Source: Desulfoluna spongiiphila (GTDB taxonomy: Bacteria > Desulfobacterota > Desulfobacteria > Desulfobacterales > Desulfolunaceae). From it: a stretch of 64,000 nt of DNA. Each line of letters opens with the position of its first letter. The first letter of the stretch is position 1. The translations under genes were made by a program, and so were the position numbers. The stretch lies in the NCBI RefSeq assembly GCF_900101345.1, contig NZ_FMUX01000016.1, forward strand, positions 62,001-126,000, read 5' to 3'. Below are positions 1 to 8,925 of this stretch, piece by piece. Below the pieces are notes generated by a model. The model ran no database searches, was not told where the DNA came from, and worked only from the letters and a program-made list of their open reading frames with translations.

Positions 1-1
1 C

Positions 2-664
2 CGCCGCCTCCATGTCCTGTCAGGGGGACTCAGCGCATGGAACGAAAAGGGGCTGCCCCTTGAGGGAAGCGCACCGGAGGTGGTCCATGCCCCCCAGAGA
101 ACGCTGACCATTCCCGACGGTACCTACCGCATCGACACAGAGGAGAGCTCTATCCTATGGGTCGGCCGGAACCCTGCAAGCCGCCACCACGGCCAAGTTC
201 GTCTTGCCTCGGGATCCGTGGACGCAAAGGGCGGAACCGTCACCGGACACTTCGACATCGACATGAACACCATCGCCAACATCAATCTGGAAGGAGATGA
301 GCTGCAACAGGTCCTGGAAGACCACCTGAAATCAGATGACTTCTTCTTCACCCGGCGCTTTCCCGTGGCCCGCTTCACCATGGAAGACGCAGCCCCCGTG
401 CCGGAGCCCTTTTTGAGCGTTCCCAACTGCAAGGTCCGTGGACAGCTTGAACTCGGCGGCGTCACTGCCCCCCTCGCCTTTCCCGCCACCGTTACCCCCA
501 CCGACGAAGGCCACCTGGCGGCCGAAGCCCACTTCGACCTGGACCGCACCCGGTGGAAGGTGATCTACGGCTCATCCAAATTTTTCGAACACCTCGGCAT
601 GCACCTCGTCTTCGACCTCATCAGCTTCGAGATCCGCATCAAGGCACAAAAAAGCCAGACGTAA
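2..664 (+). CDS. Rhodanese-YceI fusion protein, 5' end outside the window
   Basis: The reading frame is open to the window edge, and its first codons read as the end of a rhodanese domain (VLSGGLSAWNEKGLPLE, the usual GG-x-x-x-W-x-x-x-G-L-P ending). About 190 residues of YceI-like lipocalin-fold domain follow (IDTEESSILWVGR near the start, then the GHFDIDMNTI and FDLDRTRWKVIYGS segments). YceI proteins bind isoprenoid or amide lipids; rhodaneses carry persulfide sulfur. A GTG at position 80 could start a YceI-only protein, but the ggagg that would serve it runs directly into that GTG, so reading through from upstream is more likely. Seen: the continuous frame and both motifs. Inferred: that they form one polypeptide. 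The function of the fusion is unknown. Confidence 0.8.
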   Translation, partial: RRLHVLSGGLSAWNEKGLPLEGSAPEVVHAPQRTLTIPDGTYRIDTEESSILWVGRNPASRHHGQVRLASGSVDAKGGTVTGHFDIDMNTIANINLEGDELQQVLEDHLKSDDFFFTRRFPVARFTMEDAAPVPEPFLSVPNCKVRGQLELGGVTAPLAFPATVTPTDEGHLAAEAHFDLDRTRWKVIYGSSKFFEHLGMHLVFDLISFEIRIKAQKSQT

Positions 665-704
665 GTCAGGGAAAAACGCTGCAGCCGGAGACATTGCAAG
701 CGCT

Positions 705-833
705 TCAAACAAACAACCGAATCTCCCCTGCCCATGCCCCGTGATGATGCATCAGGCACAGGCCACACTCCGGATTGAACCGGTGAGCAATGTCAACCGT
801 CTCTTTCTGCGACATCTCGTCAATGGATCTCAC
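705..833 (-). CDS. Possible 42-residue protein with a CGLC motif
   Basis: A GTG codon follows a good GGAGG with five bases between, and opens a 42-codon frame (begins VRSIDEMSQKETVDIAH, contains PECGLC, then LMHHHGAW). It lies about 105 bases downstream of the methyltransferase gene on the same strand and could be the last gene of that transcript. The CxxC and the following histidines could bind a metal or a thiol partner. I do not recognise a family. The good ribosome binding site and protein-like composition favour a real gene; the shortness argues for caution. Confidence 0.35.
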   Translation of the reverse strand: MRSIDEMSQKETVDIAHRFNPECGLCLMHHHGAWAGEIRLFV

Positions 834-937
834 ACCGCCCTCCTTTGCCCCCGAGCGAATCGGGTCCAGTGGGAAGAAACGATAAAAACACACAGCGGAT
901 AACCGATAAAACGGATGCAGTGACGAGCCAAATGTGG

Positions 938-1675
938 TTACCACACTCCGGGAATCAACCGGTACCTCACCGTCGTTGCGTACTCTGCATATCCTTCCAG
1001 TTCCTCCTGCAGCATCCTGTCTTCCAGGAAGGTGCGGAGTACCGTGGCCCCAATGCCAACGAAACTCAGGATCAGCGCCAGCCTGGAGCCGATGATAAAC
1101 GGATCGGCCAGGCAGACGAACACCATGGCCACATACCCGGGGTGACGCACTACGCCATAAGGGCCACGGGTGACGACTTTATGCCCCCGCTCTTTCTGGA
1201 TACGGGCGGTCCCTTCAAAATGCTCATTGACCAACATGGCCCAATAAAACAACAGGAAAAAGCCAAGGTACAGGACAAGTCCCACCCCGCAACTGCCCCC
1301 TTCCATCTGCACGCCTCCGAGCCGCCCCAGATCCAACCCCGCCACGATGGGAACACCGAGGATCAACACCAAAAAGTAGGAAAGCAAAATGAGCTTGTCC
1401 CATCCCTTGGTCCCCTCCCTGGCCTCCGCCCTCTGATTGGCCAGTCCCGGTGCGAACCGCAGCATCAGGTAGGCTCCGGTAACGGCCCCGGCCACATGGA
1501 TACCGAAGGCAAGCCAGGCCCTGAAAATATCCCATCGCCCGGCGGCAAGAAAAAAGGCAACGCCCATGAGGAGGCTCCAGCGAATGGGAGCAAACAGGTA
1601 CTTCAATCCATCTCTGTTCAATTTTTGTGACAACAAACGTCTCCTTTTCGAAAAATCGTACGGGTGGGCTGCCAT
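938..1675 (-). CDS. Isoprenylcysteine carboxyl methyltransferase-like membrane protein
   Basis: An integral membrane methyltransferase of the ICMT/PEMT-like group: about five hydrophobic segments, then the SAM-binding signature GPYGVVRHPGYVAM and a C-terminal RTFLEDRMLQEELEGYAEY segment with the usual E-x-x-L-x-x-x-x-G-Y-x-x-Y pattern. Bacterial members methylate lipids or small molecules at the inner membrane; the substrate cannot be told here. The ATG at 1675 is preferred over one eight codons upstream because GGGAGG lies eight bases before it. It stands alone or with the small frame just downstream. Confidence 0.82.
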   Translation of the reverse strand: MAAHPYDFSKRRRLLSQKLNRDGLKYLFAPIRWSLLMGVAFFLAAGRWDIFRAWLAFGIHVAGAVTGAYLMLRFAPGLANQRAEAREGTKGWDKLILLSYFLVLILGVPIVAGLDLGRLGGVQMEGGSCGVGLVLYLGFFLLFYWAMLVNEHFEGTARIQKERGHKVVTRGPYGVVRHPGYVAMVFVCLADPFIIGSRLALILSFVGIGATVLRTFLEDRMLQEELEGYAEYATTVRYRLIPGVW

Positions 1676-2547
1676 CCCCCTGACCTCCCAAACCATCAAT
1701 TTCCCATATATCCATAATCATGATCACGAATCGATGGTAGTGATGACCACCCCGGGTCAATCCCTCAGCATGATGGTCCCGCCTGCAGCGCATCGAACGT
1801 GCAGGTCTCCCGATGTCCGCCCCCATGACTCATTCTATATACCCAACGATTAGAATAGGCATACGACACAACCCGCCATGCTTCAACACAAAAATATGGA
1901 GCCATCCATTTCACAGATCCCTGTCGGGGCCCGCGATATTAAAGGAGATTAACGAGACACATTACGAATCAAAAGTACGAGGGATGCCCAGAAAACATCC
2001 CTTCGCGATAATCAATGACGCCTGAAAGCCCCAAAACCCCGCCAAAAAAAAGTAAAATGAGTGCTGTAAAGGGCCGGTCTTTTTTCCCTTGGCAAAGGAT
2101 CTGAAAATCCTTATAGTTCAACACATAAAAAACAGAAACGGGGCCGTACCGGACCCATCCCATGGATTCCATGCCCCTTCCAACCCCACAGAAAAAAGCA
2201 TAAACAGACAGGCCAGACGCCAAAGCGATTCATACCTCAGCCCAGGGCAGGCGTTCCGCCCCCCTTGTTTGTCACATCGCAAGATTCGCGACACGTTTTC
2301 GCATGCCCCGTACCTGATGCGATACACACATACCGGATAAGGAAAAGAACCGCTCAGCCCGCTGACAGCACCGCCGTACGATTGCCTGCCCCAATGCTCA
2401 GGCACCTTACCGCCCACCCGAACATGTACGTTTATCACGGCTTATTCTCCATAAAAGGCGCACCCGCGTCGCGTTTAACGTCATAAACACGCCATAGCAG
2501 CAGAACATTCATCATTCACGGGTCACTAACACTCTTTTGGAGGACAC
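1676..2547. other. Gene-free stretch of about 870 bases
   Basis: Lower GC than the genes on either side. Short open frames exist on both strands, but none has a convincing ribosome binding site or a recognisable protein pattern. It probably holds the promoters of the two divergent neighbours; no clear -35/-10 pair, riboswitch or repeat could be assigned. Confidence 0.5.
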
Positions 2548-4065
2548 ATGAGCACCTACCCCACACTGAAAAACCTTGTGAACGCCATGAACGGAAGCTC
2601 TTCCACCAACAACTGGGACATGGTCTGTTCCTACACCACCAAACAGCTCAACGACTTTCTCGCCACAGCCTACGCAAAAAAACAGCTGGTCACTGAGATG
2701 CACTTTGATGTCCAGGAAGACGACCCCCTGACCGGGGAGCCCTTTACGGTGAAATACGACCTCTTCCTCGGCCAACCCACCCTGAAATTCATCGCCGGCC
2801 GCTCGGACCAGGCCAACCTCACCATGCTCATCACCAAGGGCACCTACAGCATCTATTTGAAAGGCCAGGAGAAGCCCTTCAAGACAGCCGATTTCCCAGA
2901 GAATAAATACAGCGTGGATGCCTATGTCCCCCTGGCGGCCGTCACGGGCGACACCGGCAAGGTCTCCTCCAAGGGAGACATCGTCACCTTTGATGACGAC
3001 AAGACCAGCCAGAGCCACGTGATCCTCCACTTTGCCAATGAAAAGGGCACCCAGTTCAAGATCATGCCCGAACCGGACCCGTCCCTCAAGGCCATCATCA
3101 ACCCGCAGTTTGTCGACGCCGTGGAGAGCTACTTTACCTACCATGTCAAAGAGATCGATTACGCCCTGGCCCAGGTGAACAACGACAAGGCCTCCCAGGG
3201 AAGCGTGCTTCTCACGCCGAAATCCTTTGTCTTTGCCTCGGAAGGAGACGGAGATACCGGTATTCTGAGCCTTTACATTCAGGTCAAGGAGAGCGGCAAC
3301 CCTCCGGGCAACCGCAACCCCTCGTTTCAGCCGGGCACCAAAGAGATGCTCCCCATTCCGGATGGCTACACCGCCAGCCTCATCCTGGGCTACCAGCTCC
3401 TCACCACCTGCTACATTACCAGGCAGCTTCAGGGCGAAGGGTTTACGGTGACCTACGAATCGGTGCCCAAGGGCATCGCATGCAATGTGAGCAAGGACCT
3501 GGAAGTCCTTGCCAAGGACGACTCGGGCCACTGGTTCTTCGGCAGCCATTACTACAAGGGCTTTGACATCAACTTCAAGGACCACCCCATCCGCATGCAG
3601 ATCGCAGACGGCAGTGTGTCCCTTAACTGGCAGGCCTCTGCCGACACCTCCTGGTCCGAAAGCTCCTCCTTCGGCCAGTCCTCCTCCAACCAATGGGGCG
3701 GGGTCAAGGTGACCCTCTCCTATGAACAGGACGGCGGTACCATCAGCCTGAACACCACCACCGACGAAATCAGCATCGCCTCCATCTCCATCACCCCCAA
3801 AAACATCCATGTGGGGCTTCACAACGACGGCTGCAGCTTCTGGAAACGACTGGTGGGCTGCGTGGAGTCCCATCCTTCGTTCTACGACAACCTGGACGAC
3901 CACCTTGTGATGCCCAAAAGCCTCACCATAGACCTCAAGGGGTTGAACTTCCTCATGGAGACCAACCTGCTGGCCCCCGGTGAGACAATGATCAACTTTG
4001 ATGCCTCCGCCGGTGTCAAGACCCCCATGGACTTTCTGCTGGTGGGGCAGGTAAACGCCAGATAG
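2548..4065 (+). CDS. TULIP-fold, P47/OrfX-like protein (probable)
   Basis: A 505-residue protein with no signal peptide or membrane segment. Its start (NNWDMVCSYTTKQLNDFL, residues 21-38) matches the opening pattern of P47/OrfX TULIP proteins: a G/N-W-D-x-V segment followed by an L-N-x-x-L helix. The rest is a long run of beta-strand segments, as expected of two lipid-binding-like TULIP barrels. P47 and OrfX proteins are encoded beside botulinum-type toxins, and related proteins occur in other bacteria. A clear GGAGG precedes the ATG. It is the first gene of a three-gene operon with the RES-fold protein and the glycine-rich protein. The family call rests on pattern recognition only; a generic beta-rich protein is the alternative. 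Confidence 0.55.
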   Translation: MSTYPTLKNLVNAMNGSSSTNNWDMVCSYTTKQLNDFLATAYAKKQLVTEMHFDVQEDDPLTGEPFTVKYDLFLGQPTLKFIAGRSDQANLTMLITKGTYSIYLKGQEKPFKTADFPENKYSVDAYVPLAAVTGDTGKVSSKGDIVTFDDDKTSQSHVILHFANEKGTQFKIMPEPDPSLKAIINPQFVDAVESYFTYHVKEIDYALAQVNNDKASQGSVLLTPKSFVFASEGDGDTGILSLYIQVKESGNPPGNRNPSFQPGTKEMLPIPDGYTASLILGYQLLTTCYITRQLQGEGFTVTYESVPKGIACNVSKDLEVLAKDDSGHWFFGSHYYKGFDINFKDHPIRMQIADGSVSLNWQASADTSWSESSSFGQSSSNQWGGVKVTLSYEQDGGTISLNTTTDEISIASISITPKNIHVGLHNDGCSFWKRLVGCVESHPSFYDNLDDHLVMPKSLTIDLKGLNFLMETNLLAPGETMINFDASAGVKTPMDFLLVGQVNAR

Positions 4066-4118
4066 CCGTACCCGGCTCACACCGCAGGCAGGAAACGCGG
4101 AACGACAACAACACAACG

Positions 4119-4139
4119 GGCCCGGCAAATGGCCGGGCC
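4119..4139 (+). promoter_or_regulatory. GC-rich hairpin between the first two genes of the operon
   Basis: GGCCCGGC and GCCGGGCC form a perfect 8-bp stem with a five-base loop (aaatg), just upstream of the aaggag that serves the next gene. There is no T-run, so it is not a simple terminator. It could stabilise the upstream message or set the ratio of the two products. Confidence 0.5.
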
Positions 4140-4160
4140 GTCAACGTAAGGAGAATCCCC

Positions 4161-5780
4161 ATGCCCAAACAACTTGAGGTCTTGTTGTATGATCTGGCGT
4201 TCCACATGGCCAAAACCGTCTTCAAGCAAACCCCGCTGACGAGCCGCACGGTCTCGTTCACCAAAGGCGACGCCGTCTACCGCTACGGCAGCTACATCGC
4301 AGACCGGCCCCAGCTCTGGAACGAGGTGCTCAAGGTCTGGCAGCCCTTAAGCAAAGACAACAACCGCTGGACCGGCACCGACGGCAAAGGGGGCGGCAGC
4401 CAGGGCCTGTATACCTCCAACGAATTCCTGTTTGACACGGACTTTACCTTTGCCGAGATGAAGCACTACATGACCCAGTCCCTCACGGACACGCCCCTGG
4501 ATCCCCAGACCCCGGTGGAGTACATGCACTACGAGGCGGGCAAAGCCCCCCAAGCCAAAATGGAAAAAGCAGGCAACCTGCGCAGCGTCTTCCTCTACAC
4601 CTTCAACCAGAGCCAGGACGGGCTGAACCTCCGGTTCACCGCAGACCCCATGAGCTATCCCCAACTGATCTACAAAAACATGCTCAAGGAGGGGGCGGAC
4701 ATCGTCAAGGGACGCAGCCTGAAGGATCTCTACCTGGGAGAGGATTACAGCTTTACCCGGGCCGTGGGCAACGCCGCCTTCGAAGCCTTTGACCTGCCGT
4801 GCATCCAGGTCTCCTCAGCGCGGGAGCTCGGCGGGTTCAACACGATTTTCCGATGCGACCAGGGCCAGATGGTCCTGGACGTGGAGCCCCAGGGCCGAGC
4901 CTCTGGCTACCAGATCCTGAAAGACGGCAGCACCGTGGTCCGCCAGGCCTACACCATGGACGACCTCACTTACAACGCCATGTTCGACCAGCCGGAGAGC
5001 AAAAAACTCGTGCCCCTGCCCGAACAGCTGGAGGTCCTCTCCCCCCTGGAAAAAAAGGTCCGGGACATGTCCAAGGAAGTGGACTGGTCCTTTGAGCCCA
5101 CCACCGTGGACAAGGCCATTGCCGACTCGGTGAACCGCCAACTGTCGGCCATGGATACGCCCTTTGACACCTCTGTTGACGACTTGAACAAAACCATGCA
5201 GGACGGTGTCATGGATTCGGTGGCTTTGGCCCTCACCAAAACCGGCGTGAGCCTCATCGCCCCGGAACCGGGATTTACCGACCTGGTCACCCGGATTCAG
5301 GTCTCGGGCGTGGCCACCCTCTTCCAATCCCAGATGGTCAAGGAGCGCCTGGCAAAATTGACCGAAAAGGTGTCCGGGGCCCCGGGCTACCTTCAGACCG
5401 TCACCGACCAGGTGCTTCTGGAGAAAAAGCAGCACCTTCTTTCCCAGGAGGCGGGCACCATCCAGGCCACCATCGCCGAAGCGGGCACAGCCAGGCAGGA
5501 GACCAGCGCCTCCATGGAGACCAAAAACCAGCAGCTCAAAGAGGTGGAGGAAAAACTCAAGACCAAACCCGACGATCCGGACCTGAAAAAGACCCAACAA
5601 GAGCTGACCCGGGAACTGGCTGACCTGACGGACAAGCTCAAGGCGGAAGACGAAAAATACACCACGGCCGAAGAGGCCCAAAAGAGCAACGAAGCCGCCC
5701 AAAAAGAGGCCGAGGAGAAGGACAAAGAGGCGGCAGAGCGTCGGGCGGCCCTTAAAGACCACGTATTCGAGGGGAAATGA
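4161..5780 (+). CDS. RES-domain protein with C-terminal coiled coil
   Basis: A 539-residue protein. The first 250 residues fit the RES (ADP-ribosyltransferase-like) fold: NNRW at 67-70, GLYTS at 82-86, a glutamate at 99 in FAEM, and the late IQVSSAR-x-x-x-x-FN block at 215-227. These correspond to the R, Y, E and S positions of RES toxins, which consume NAD+. Several hundred residues of unassigned sequence follow, and residues about 420-530 are a strongly charged coiled coil. No signal peptide. Well-placed aaggag before the ATG. RES toxins usually pair with an Xre-type antitoxin; none is next to it. Instead it sits between a P47-like and a large glycine-rich protein. The domain call is by eye; enzymatic activity is inference. 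Confidence 0.55.
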   Translation: MPKQLEVLLYDLAFHMAKTVFKQTPLTSRTVSFTKGDAVYRYGSYIADRPQLWNEVLKVWQPLSKDNNRWTGTDGKGGGSQGLYTSNEFLFDTDFTFAEMKHYMTQSLTDTPLDPQTPVEYMHYEAGKAPQAKMEKAGNLRSVFLYTFNQSQDGLNLRFTADPMSYPQLIYKNMLKEGADIVKGRSLKDLYLGEDYSFTRAVGNAAFEAFDLPCIQVSSARELGGFNTIFRCDQGQMVLDVEPQGRASGYQILKDGSTVVRQAYTMDDLTYNAMFDQPESKKLVPLPEQLEVLSPLEKKVRDMSKEVDWSFEPTTVDKAIADSVNRQLSAMDTPFDTSVDDLNKTMQDGVMDSVALALTKTGVSLIAPEPGFTDLVTRIQVSGVATLFQSQMVKERLAKLTEKVSGAPGYLQTVTDQVLLEKKQHLLSQEAGTIQATIAEAGTARQETSASMETKNQQLKEVEEKLKTKPDDPDLKKTQQELTRELADLTDKLKAEDEKYTTAEEAQKSNEAAQKEAEEKDKEAAERRAALKDHVFEGK

Positions 5781-5781
5781 C

Positions 5782-8592
5782 ATGAGCAATCCCAAAACCG
5801 ACACCAACCTGCTCTCCAACCCCCAGGAGGCTTTCCAGACCCTGGCGTCGGGGGGCAACCTCTTTATCATCAGCGTCCTGGACGAAGTATCCCTGGGCAA
5901 AGACACGGACATCGGCGACGACCTCACCGCCTACGACCATGTCTACCTCTACGGCCAGGGATGCCTCCTGAGCCAGTCCGTCAAACTCAAGAACAGCCTG
6001 TTTTCCCTGCAGAGCCTCACCACCACCGGCCCGGGGCTCTTCGATCTCTCCGGCAAACCGGGCACCAGCCCGGACACCCCCAACCAGAACCCCAATGAAA
6101 AAGGGCAGCCCGGAGGTTCCGGAGAACCGGGAGGTACCTTTCGCCTCTATCTCCAGAACGTGGCCGACAACCGGCTCAACTTCAAGGTGTCTGTTGCGGG
6201 GGGGGCCGGAGGAGACGGGCAGCAGGGAAAAATCAACACCGACGGGGGGGATGGGGGAGACGGAGGAAACGGTGGCACGGCGGAGGTCCTGGTGGGCCTC
6301 AGCTGCTGCAACCTGCTGGACAGCCTTCGAGCCGTCGCCGGGCTGGACAACCTTGCCCGGCGGCATGTGGCTCTGACCCCCATCATCGGGGCCTACAAAG
6401 CCGACACCCAATGGGCGTCATTGATCCCCCTTCTCACCAAAGCAGCCCGGGCCAAGAGCCTGGACGACTCCACCCGTGCCCTTCAAGCCGTGGCCGACGA
6501 GTTGGCATCCATGGACTCCCAATTCGACAACACCCTCCACGGCAACCTGGTGGTCAACGGCGGAATCTACGGCACCTACGGCCAGGGCAAAACCCCGGGA
6601 ACCAACGGCTCCCCGGGATCCCCGGGAAGCAAAAGCCTCTTTACCTTTGGCCGGCTCTCCCAGCTGGACTGGGAGACGGGACACACCGCCCCGGGATTTT
6701 TCGTCCACCCCAGCCAGGTGAGCCGCCTCATGGACAAAGCCAGGCTCACCTACTGGACCATGGACCCGGTGGGCCGCCCCCAGTCTGTCACCGACACCAT
6801 GGTCCTTTTTCAGCAGATCGAGGAAAAGACCGCGCCCTTTGCCTACGCCACCCCGGAAAACAAGGCCCTGCGTTCCTATTACACGGCCCATGAAACCGAG
6901 TACGGTGCCCTGGGGGCGGTGCAGCAGCTCCAGAGCCTCCATGCCCAGGCGGTTAACGCCCTGCTGCAGATCAAACAGGGCCAGGACCTCTTCGGATTTG
7001 CCGCCGATCACGTCCCCCTGGTCTCCTTTGACAGCCTCTTTCAAACCCTGGATGAACTCATGGCCAACTTCAGCCTCATCCAGGCCGCCTACGACGACTA
7101 CTTTGCCAAACTGAAAGAGAAAAAGACGGAGATCGCATCCGTGGTCACCACACGGCAGAAAAACGAGGCCCTCATCAGCAACGCAAAAAGCCAGATCCGG
7201 ATGCTGAAAGTCCTTCTTATCAAACAGGCGGGGGTCATCGACAGCTACCAGAGCATCCTGCCGACCCTGAAAAAGAAGGTGACGGACCTCCTCAAAACCT
7301 TTGAGACCAAGGTCAAGGACCACTTTGACTTCAACTTCGACAGCTTCCTCCAGAACATGAGCATGGTGGCCTTTGCCCCGGAGTCCAAGTTCATGGCACT
7401 GACCCAGGGAGCAGAGTTTCTTCACAACTCCCTGTCCAAGGTCACGGACAGCCGGGGGATTGCGGTGAACAAAGACTACCTGGTGGACGAAATCCAGACG
7501 GTGCAGTCCAGCGTCAAAGGGTTGCAGGAGGGCTACGAGGCTTTAAACGACGGGACCCTGAAACCCGACGACCCGGGCGGGGCCAAGCTTATGGCCGAAG
7601 AGCAGCAGTTCCAGACGTTCTTCAATGACTTCAAAGACCAGTTCCCCGACGATCTCAAGGAATTGAAAAAGGCCTTCGACGCCTACGTCCAGAAGGTCCA
7701 GGAGAGAAACAACCACATCCTCCAGTACAACGCCCAGGTCATCGTGGCCCTGAAAAACCACCAGCTCATCGACAGCCTCACCGCTGAAGACGCCACCTAC
7801 ACCGCCAAGGTCCTCTCCACCATGGACCCTTCCCTCCCCGACATGGTCAGCTTCATGTCCCGAAGCTATTACACGGCCCGACAGCAGATCATGGAGTTCA
7901 TGGACCTGACCCAGCAAGCCTACAGGTTCTGGGCCCTGTCCGACGCTGAGATCATCAGCAGCACCTTTTCAGGCAACCTGCCCACCCTCAATGCCTCCGC
8001 CCTGCTGGCCGCCAAAAGCGACCTGCTGGCCAAGACCGACAAGGCCCTGGAACACTTCGGTTCCAACGCCCAGCACTTCCCGGACAAGCCCGACGAAAAG
8101 GGGCTGATGGTGGAGGTGGGTCAGGGGGAACGTTCGGTGCTGCCGTACCTGAACCTCATGACGATCTCCCTTGCCGCCCCCAGCCTCACCACCGGCAAGG
8201 CCGACAGCGTCTTTGCCGGCATGTGCGATGTCCGCATCTCCCGCGTGCGGCTCTGGCTGGACGGTGTCAAAACAGATTCGGAAACCCTCAGCATCCACAT
8301 CACCCACACCGGCGGGGAAGAGATCTACGACCAGGCGAACAACCGCTTCACCTTCACCCATGAACCCGTCACCAAGCTGTTCACCTACAACCTCACAACC
8401 AAAAAAATTTTTGAAGACGCCAACTTCGGGGTGGAACAAAATGCGGACCAGGGAACAAGCGAATATGCGGCCCTGGGCCCCTTTACCCAGTGGCAGTTCA
8501 AAATCGACCCCGACCTGAACCCCGGGCTGGACCTCTCCGGCCTCAGCGCGGCCCGCATCGAGTTCCACGGAACCAACTACGTCTTTGCCTGA
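5782..8592 (+). CDS. Large glycine-rich, helical and beta-domain protein of the P47/RES operon
   Basis: A 936-residue protein of unrecognised family. Residues 1-90 look beta-rich. Collagen-like or GxxG glycine tracts lie at about 91-120, 139-166 and 263-284. Residues about 330-760 are mainly helical with long amphipathic and coiled-coil stretches. The last 150 residues are a beta domain with a VRISRVRLWLDG strand and an ALGPFTQWQF segment, resembling carbohydrate- or receptor-binding sandwiches of large toxins. It starts one base after the stop of the RES gene, so the two are translationally coupled. No signal peptide. An assembly, pore or delivery role would fit the architecture, but this is inference. 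Confidence 0.75.
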   Translation: MSNPKTDTNLLSNPQEAFQTLASGGNLFIISVLDEVSLGKDTDIGDDLTAYDHVYLYGQGCLLSQSVKLKNSLFSLQSLTTTGPGLFDLSGKPGTSPDTPNQNPNEKGQPGGSGEPGGTFRLYLQNVADNRLNFKVSVAGGAGGDGQQGKINTDGGDGGDGGNGGTAEVLVGLSCCNLLDSLRAVAGLDNLARRHVALTPIIGAYKADTQWASLIPLLTKAARAKSLDDSTRALQAVADELASMDSQFDNTLHGNLVVNGGIYGTYGQGKTPGTNGSPGSPGSKSLFTFGRLSQLDWETGHTAPGFFVHPSQVSRLMDKARLTYWTMDPVGRPQSVTDTMVLFQQIEEKTAPFAYATPENKALRSYYTAHETEYGALGAVQQLQSLHAQAVNALLQIKQGQDLFGFAADHVPLVSFDSLFQTLDELMANFSLIQAAYDDYFAKLKEKKTEIASVVTTRQKNEALISNAKSQIRMLKVLLIKQAGVIDSYQSILPTLKKKVTDLLKTFETKVKDHFDFNFDSFLQNMSMVAFAPESKFMALTQGAEFLHNSLSKVTDSRGIAVNKDYLVDEIQTVQSSVKGLQEGYEALNDGTLKPDDPGGAKLMAEEQQFQTFFNDFKDQFPDDLKELKKAFDAYVQKVQERNNHILQYNAQVIVALKNHQLIDSLTAEDATYTAKVLSTMDPSLPDMVSFMSRSYYTARQQIMEFMDLTQQAYRFWALSDAEIISSTFSGNLPTLNASALLAAKSDLLAKTDKALEHFGSNAQHFPDKPDEKGLMVEVGQGERSVLPYLNLMTISLAAPSLTTGKADSVFAGMCDVRISRVRLWLDGVKTDSETLSIHITHTGGEEIYDQANNRFTFTHEPVTKLFTYNLTTKKIFEDANFGVEQNADQGTSEYAALGPFTQWQFKIDPDLNPGLDLSGLSAARIEFHGTNYVFA

Positions 8593-8660
8593 AAAAATCG
8601 TCTACGATTAAAGTCGAATGAACCACAGGGTCAAGAGGGCTCAGGATAAAACAAAAAGAT

Positions 8661-8819
8661 GCCTCCGACGGCAAGGTGTGCCACCTTGAAAGCAGATTGC
8701 GAATGCTTTCCCCCCTCGTTCCTCGGGGTGAAAGCATCCGCGAAGATTTTCATAAAATCACCTCAAACCTGTATGGCAAACTTTTAAAAAGTTTGGCCCC
8801 CGGCAGAGCCGCCGGAGGC
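8661..8819 (+). repeat. Interspersed repeat with 12-bp inverted ends, copy A
   Basis: It runs from GCCTCCGACGGC (one change from the consensus GCCTCCGGCGGC) to GCCGCCGGAGGC, the exact reverse complement of the consensus. Internal hairpins are AAGGTG-tgc-CACCTT, a longer stem around the CGTTCCTCGGGG loop, and AAACTTTT/AAAAGTTT. It lies directly after the stop of the glycine-rich gene, in the gene's orientation, with a leader related to the flanks of other copies. Confidence 0.85.
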
Positions 8820-8840
8820 CATTTTGAGCTGAACCGTTTG

Positions 8841-8883
8841 CAAAAACGCAACATGGCCCCGGCAATCCTGCCCGGGGCCATGT
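8841..8883 (-). terminator. Intrinsic terminator of the Ntn hydrolase gene
   Basis: ACATGGCCCCGG and CCGGGGCCATGT form a 12-bp perfect stem. On the minus strand it is followed within a few bases by TTTTT. It lies about 40 bases past the stop of the minus-strand gene. Confidence 0.8.
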
Positions 8884-8925
8884 GCATGTTGCATCAAAAA
8901 AAACCGCAAAACCGACCCGCCTCCG

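Noticed and set aside
1969-2438. Short hydrophobic frames on the minus strand
   Set aside because: They have no start signal and mutually overlap in different phases of AT-rich DNA.
2512-4128. A 538-codon minus-strand frame
   Set aside because: Antisense to the P47-like gene; its composition is that of a mirror frame and the operon's ribosome binding sites are on the plus strand.
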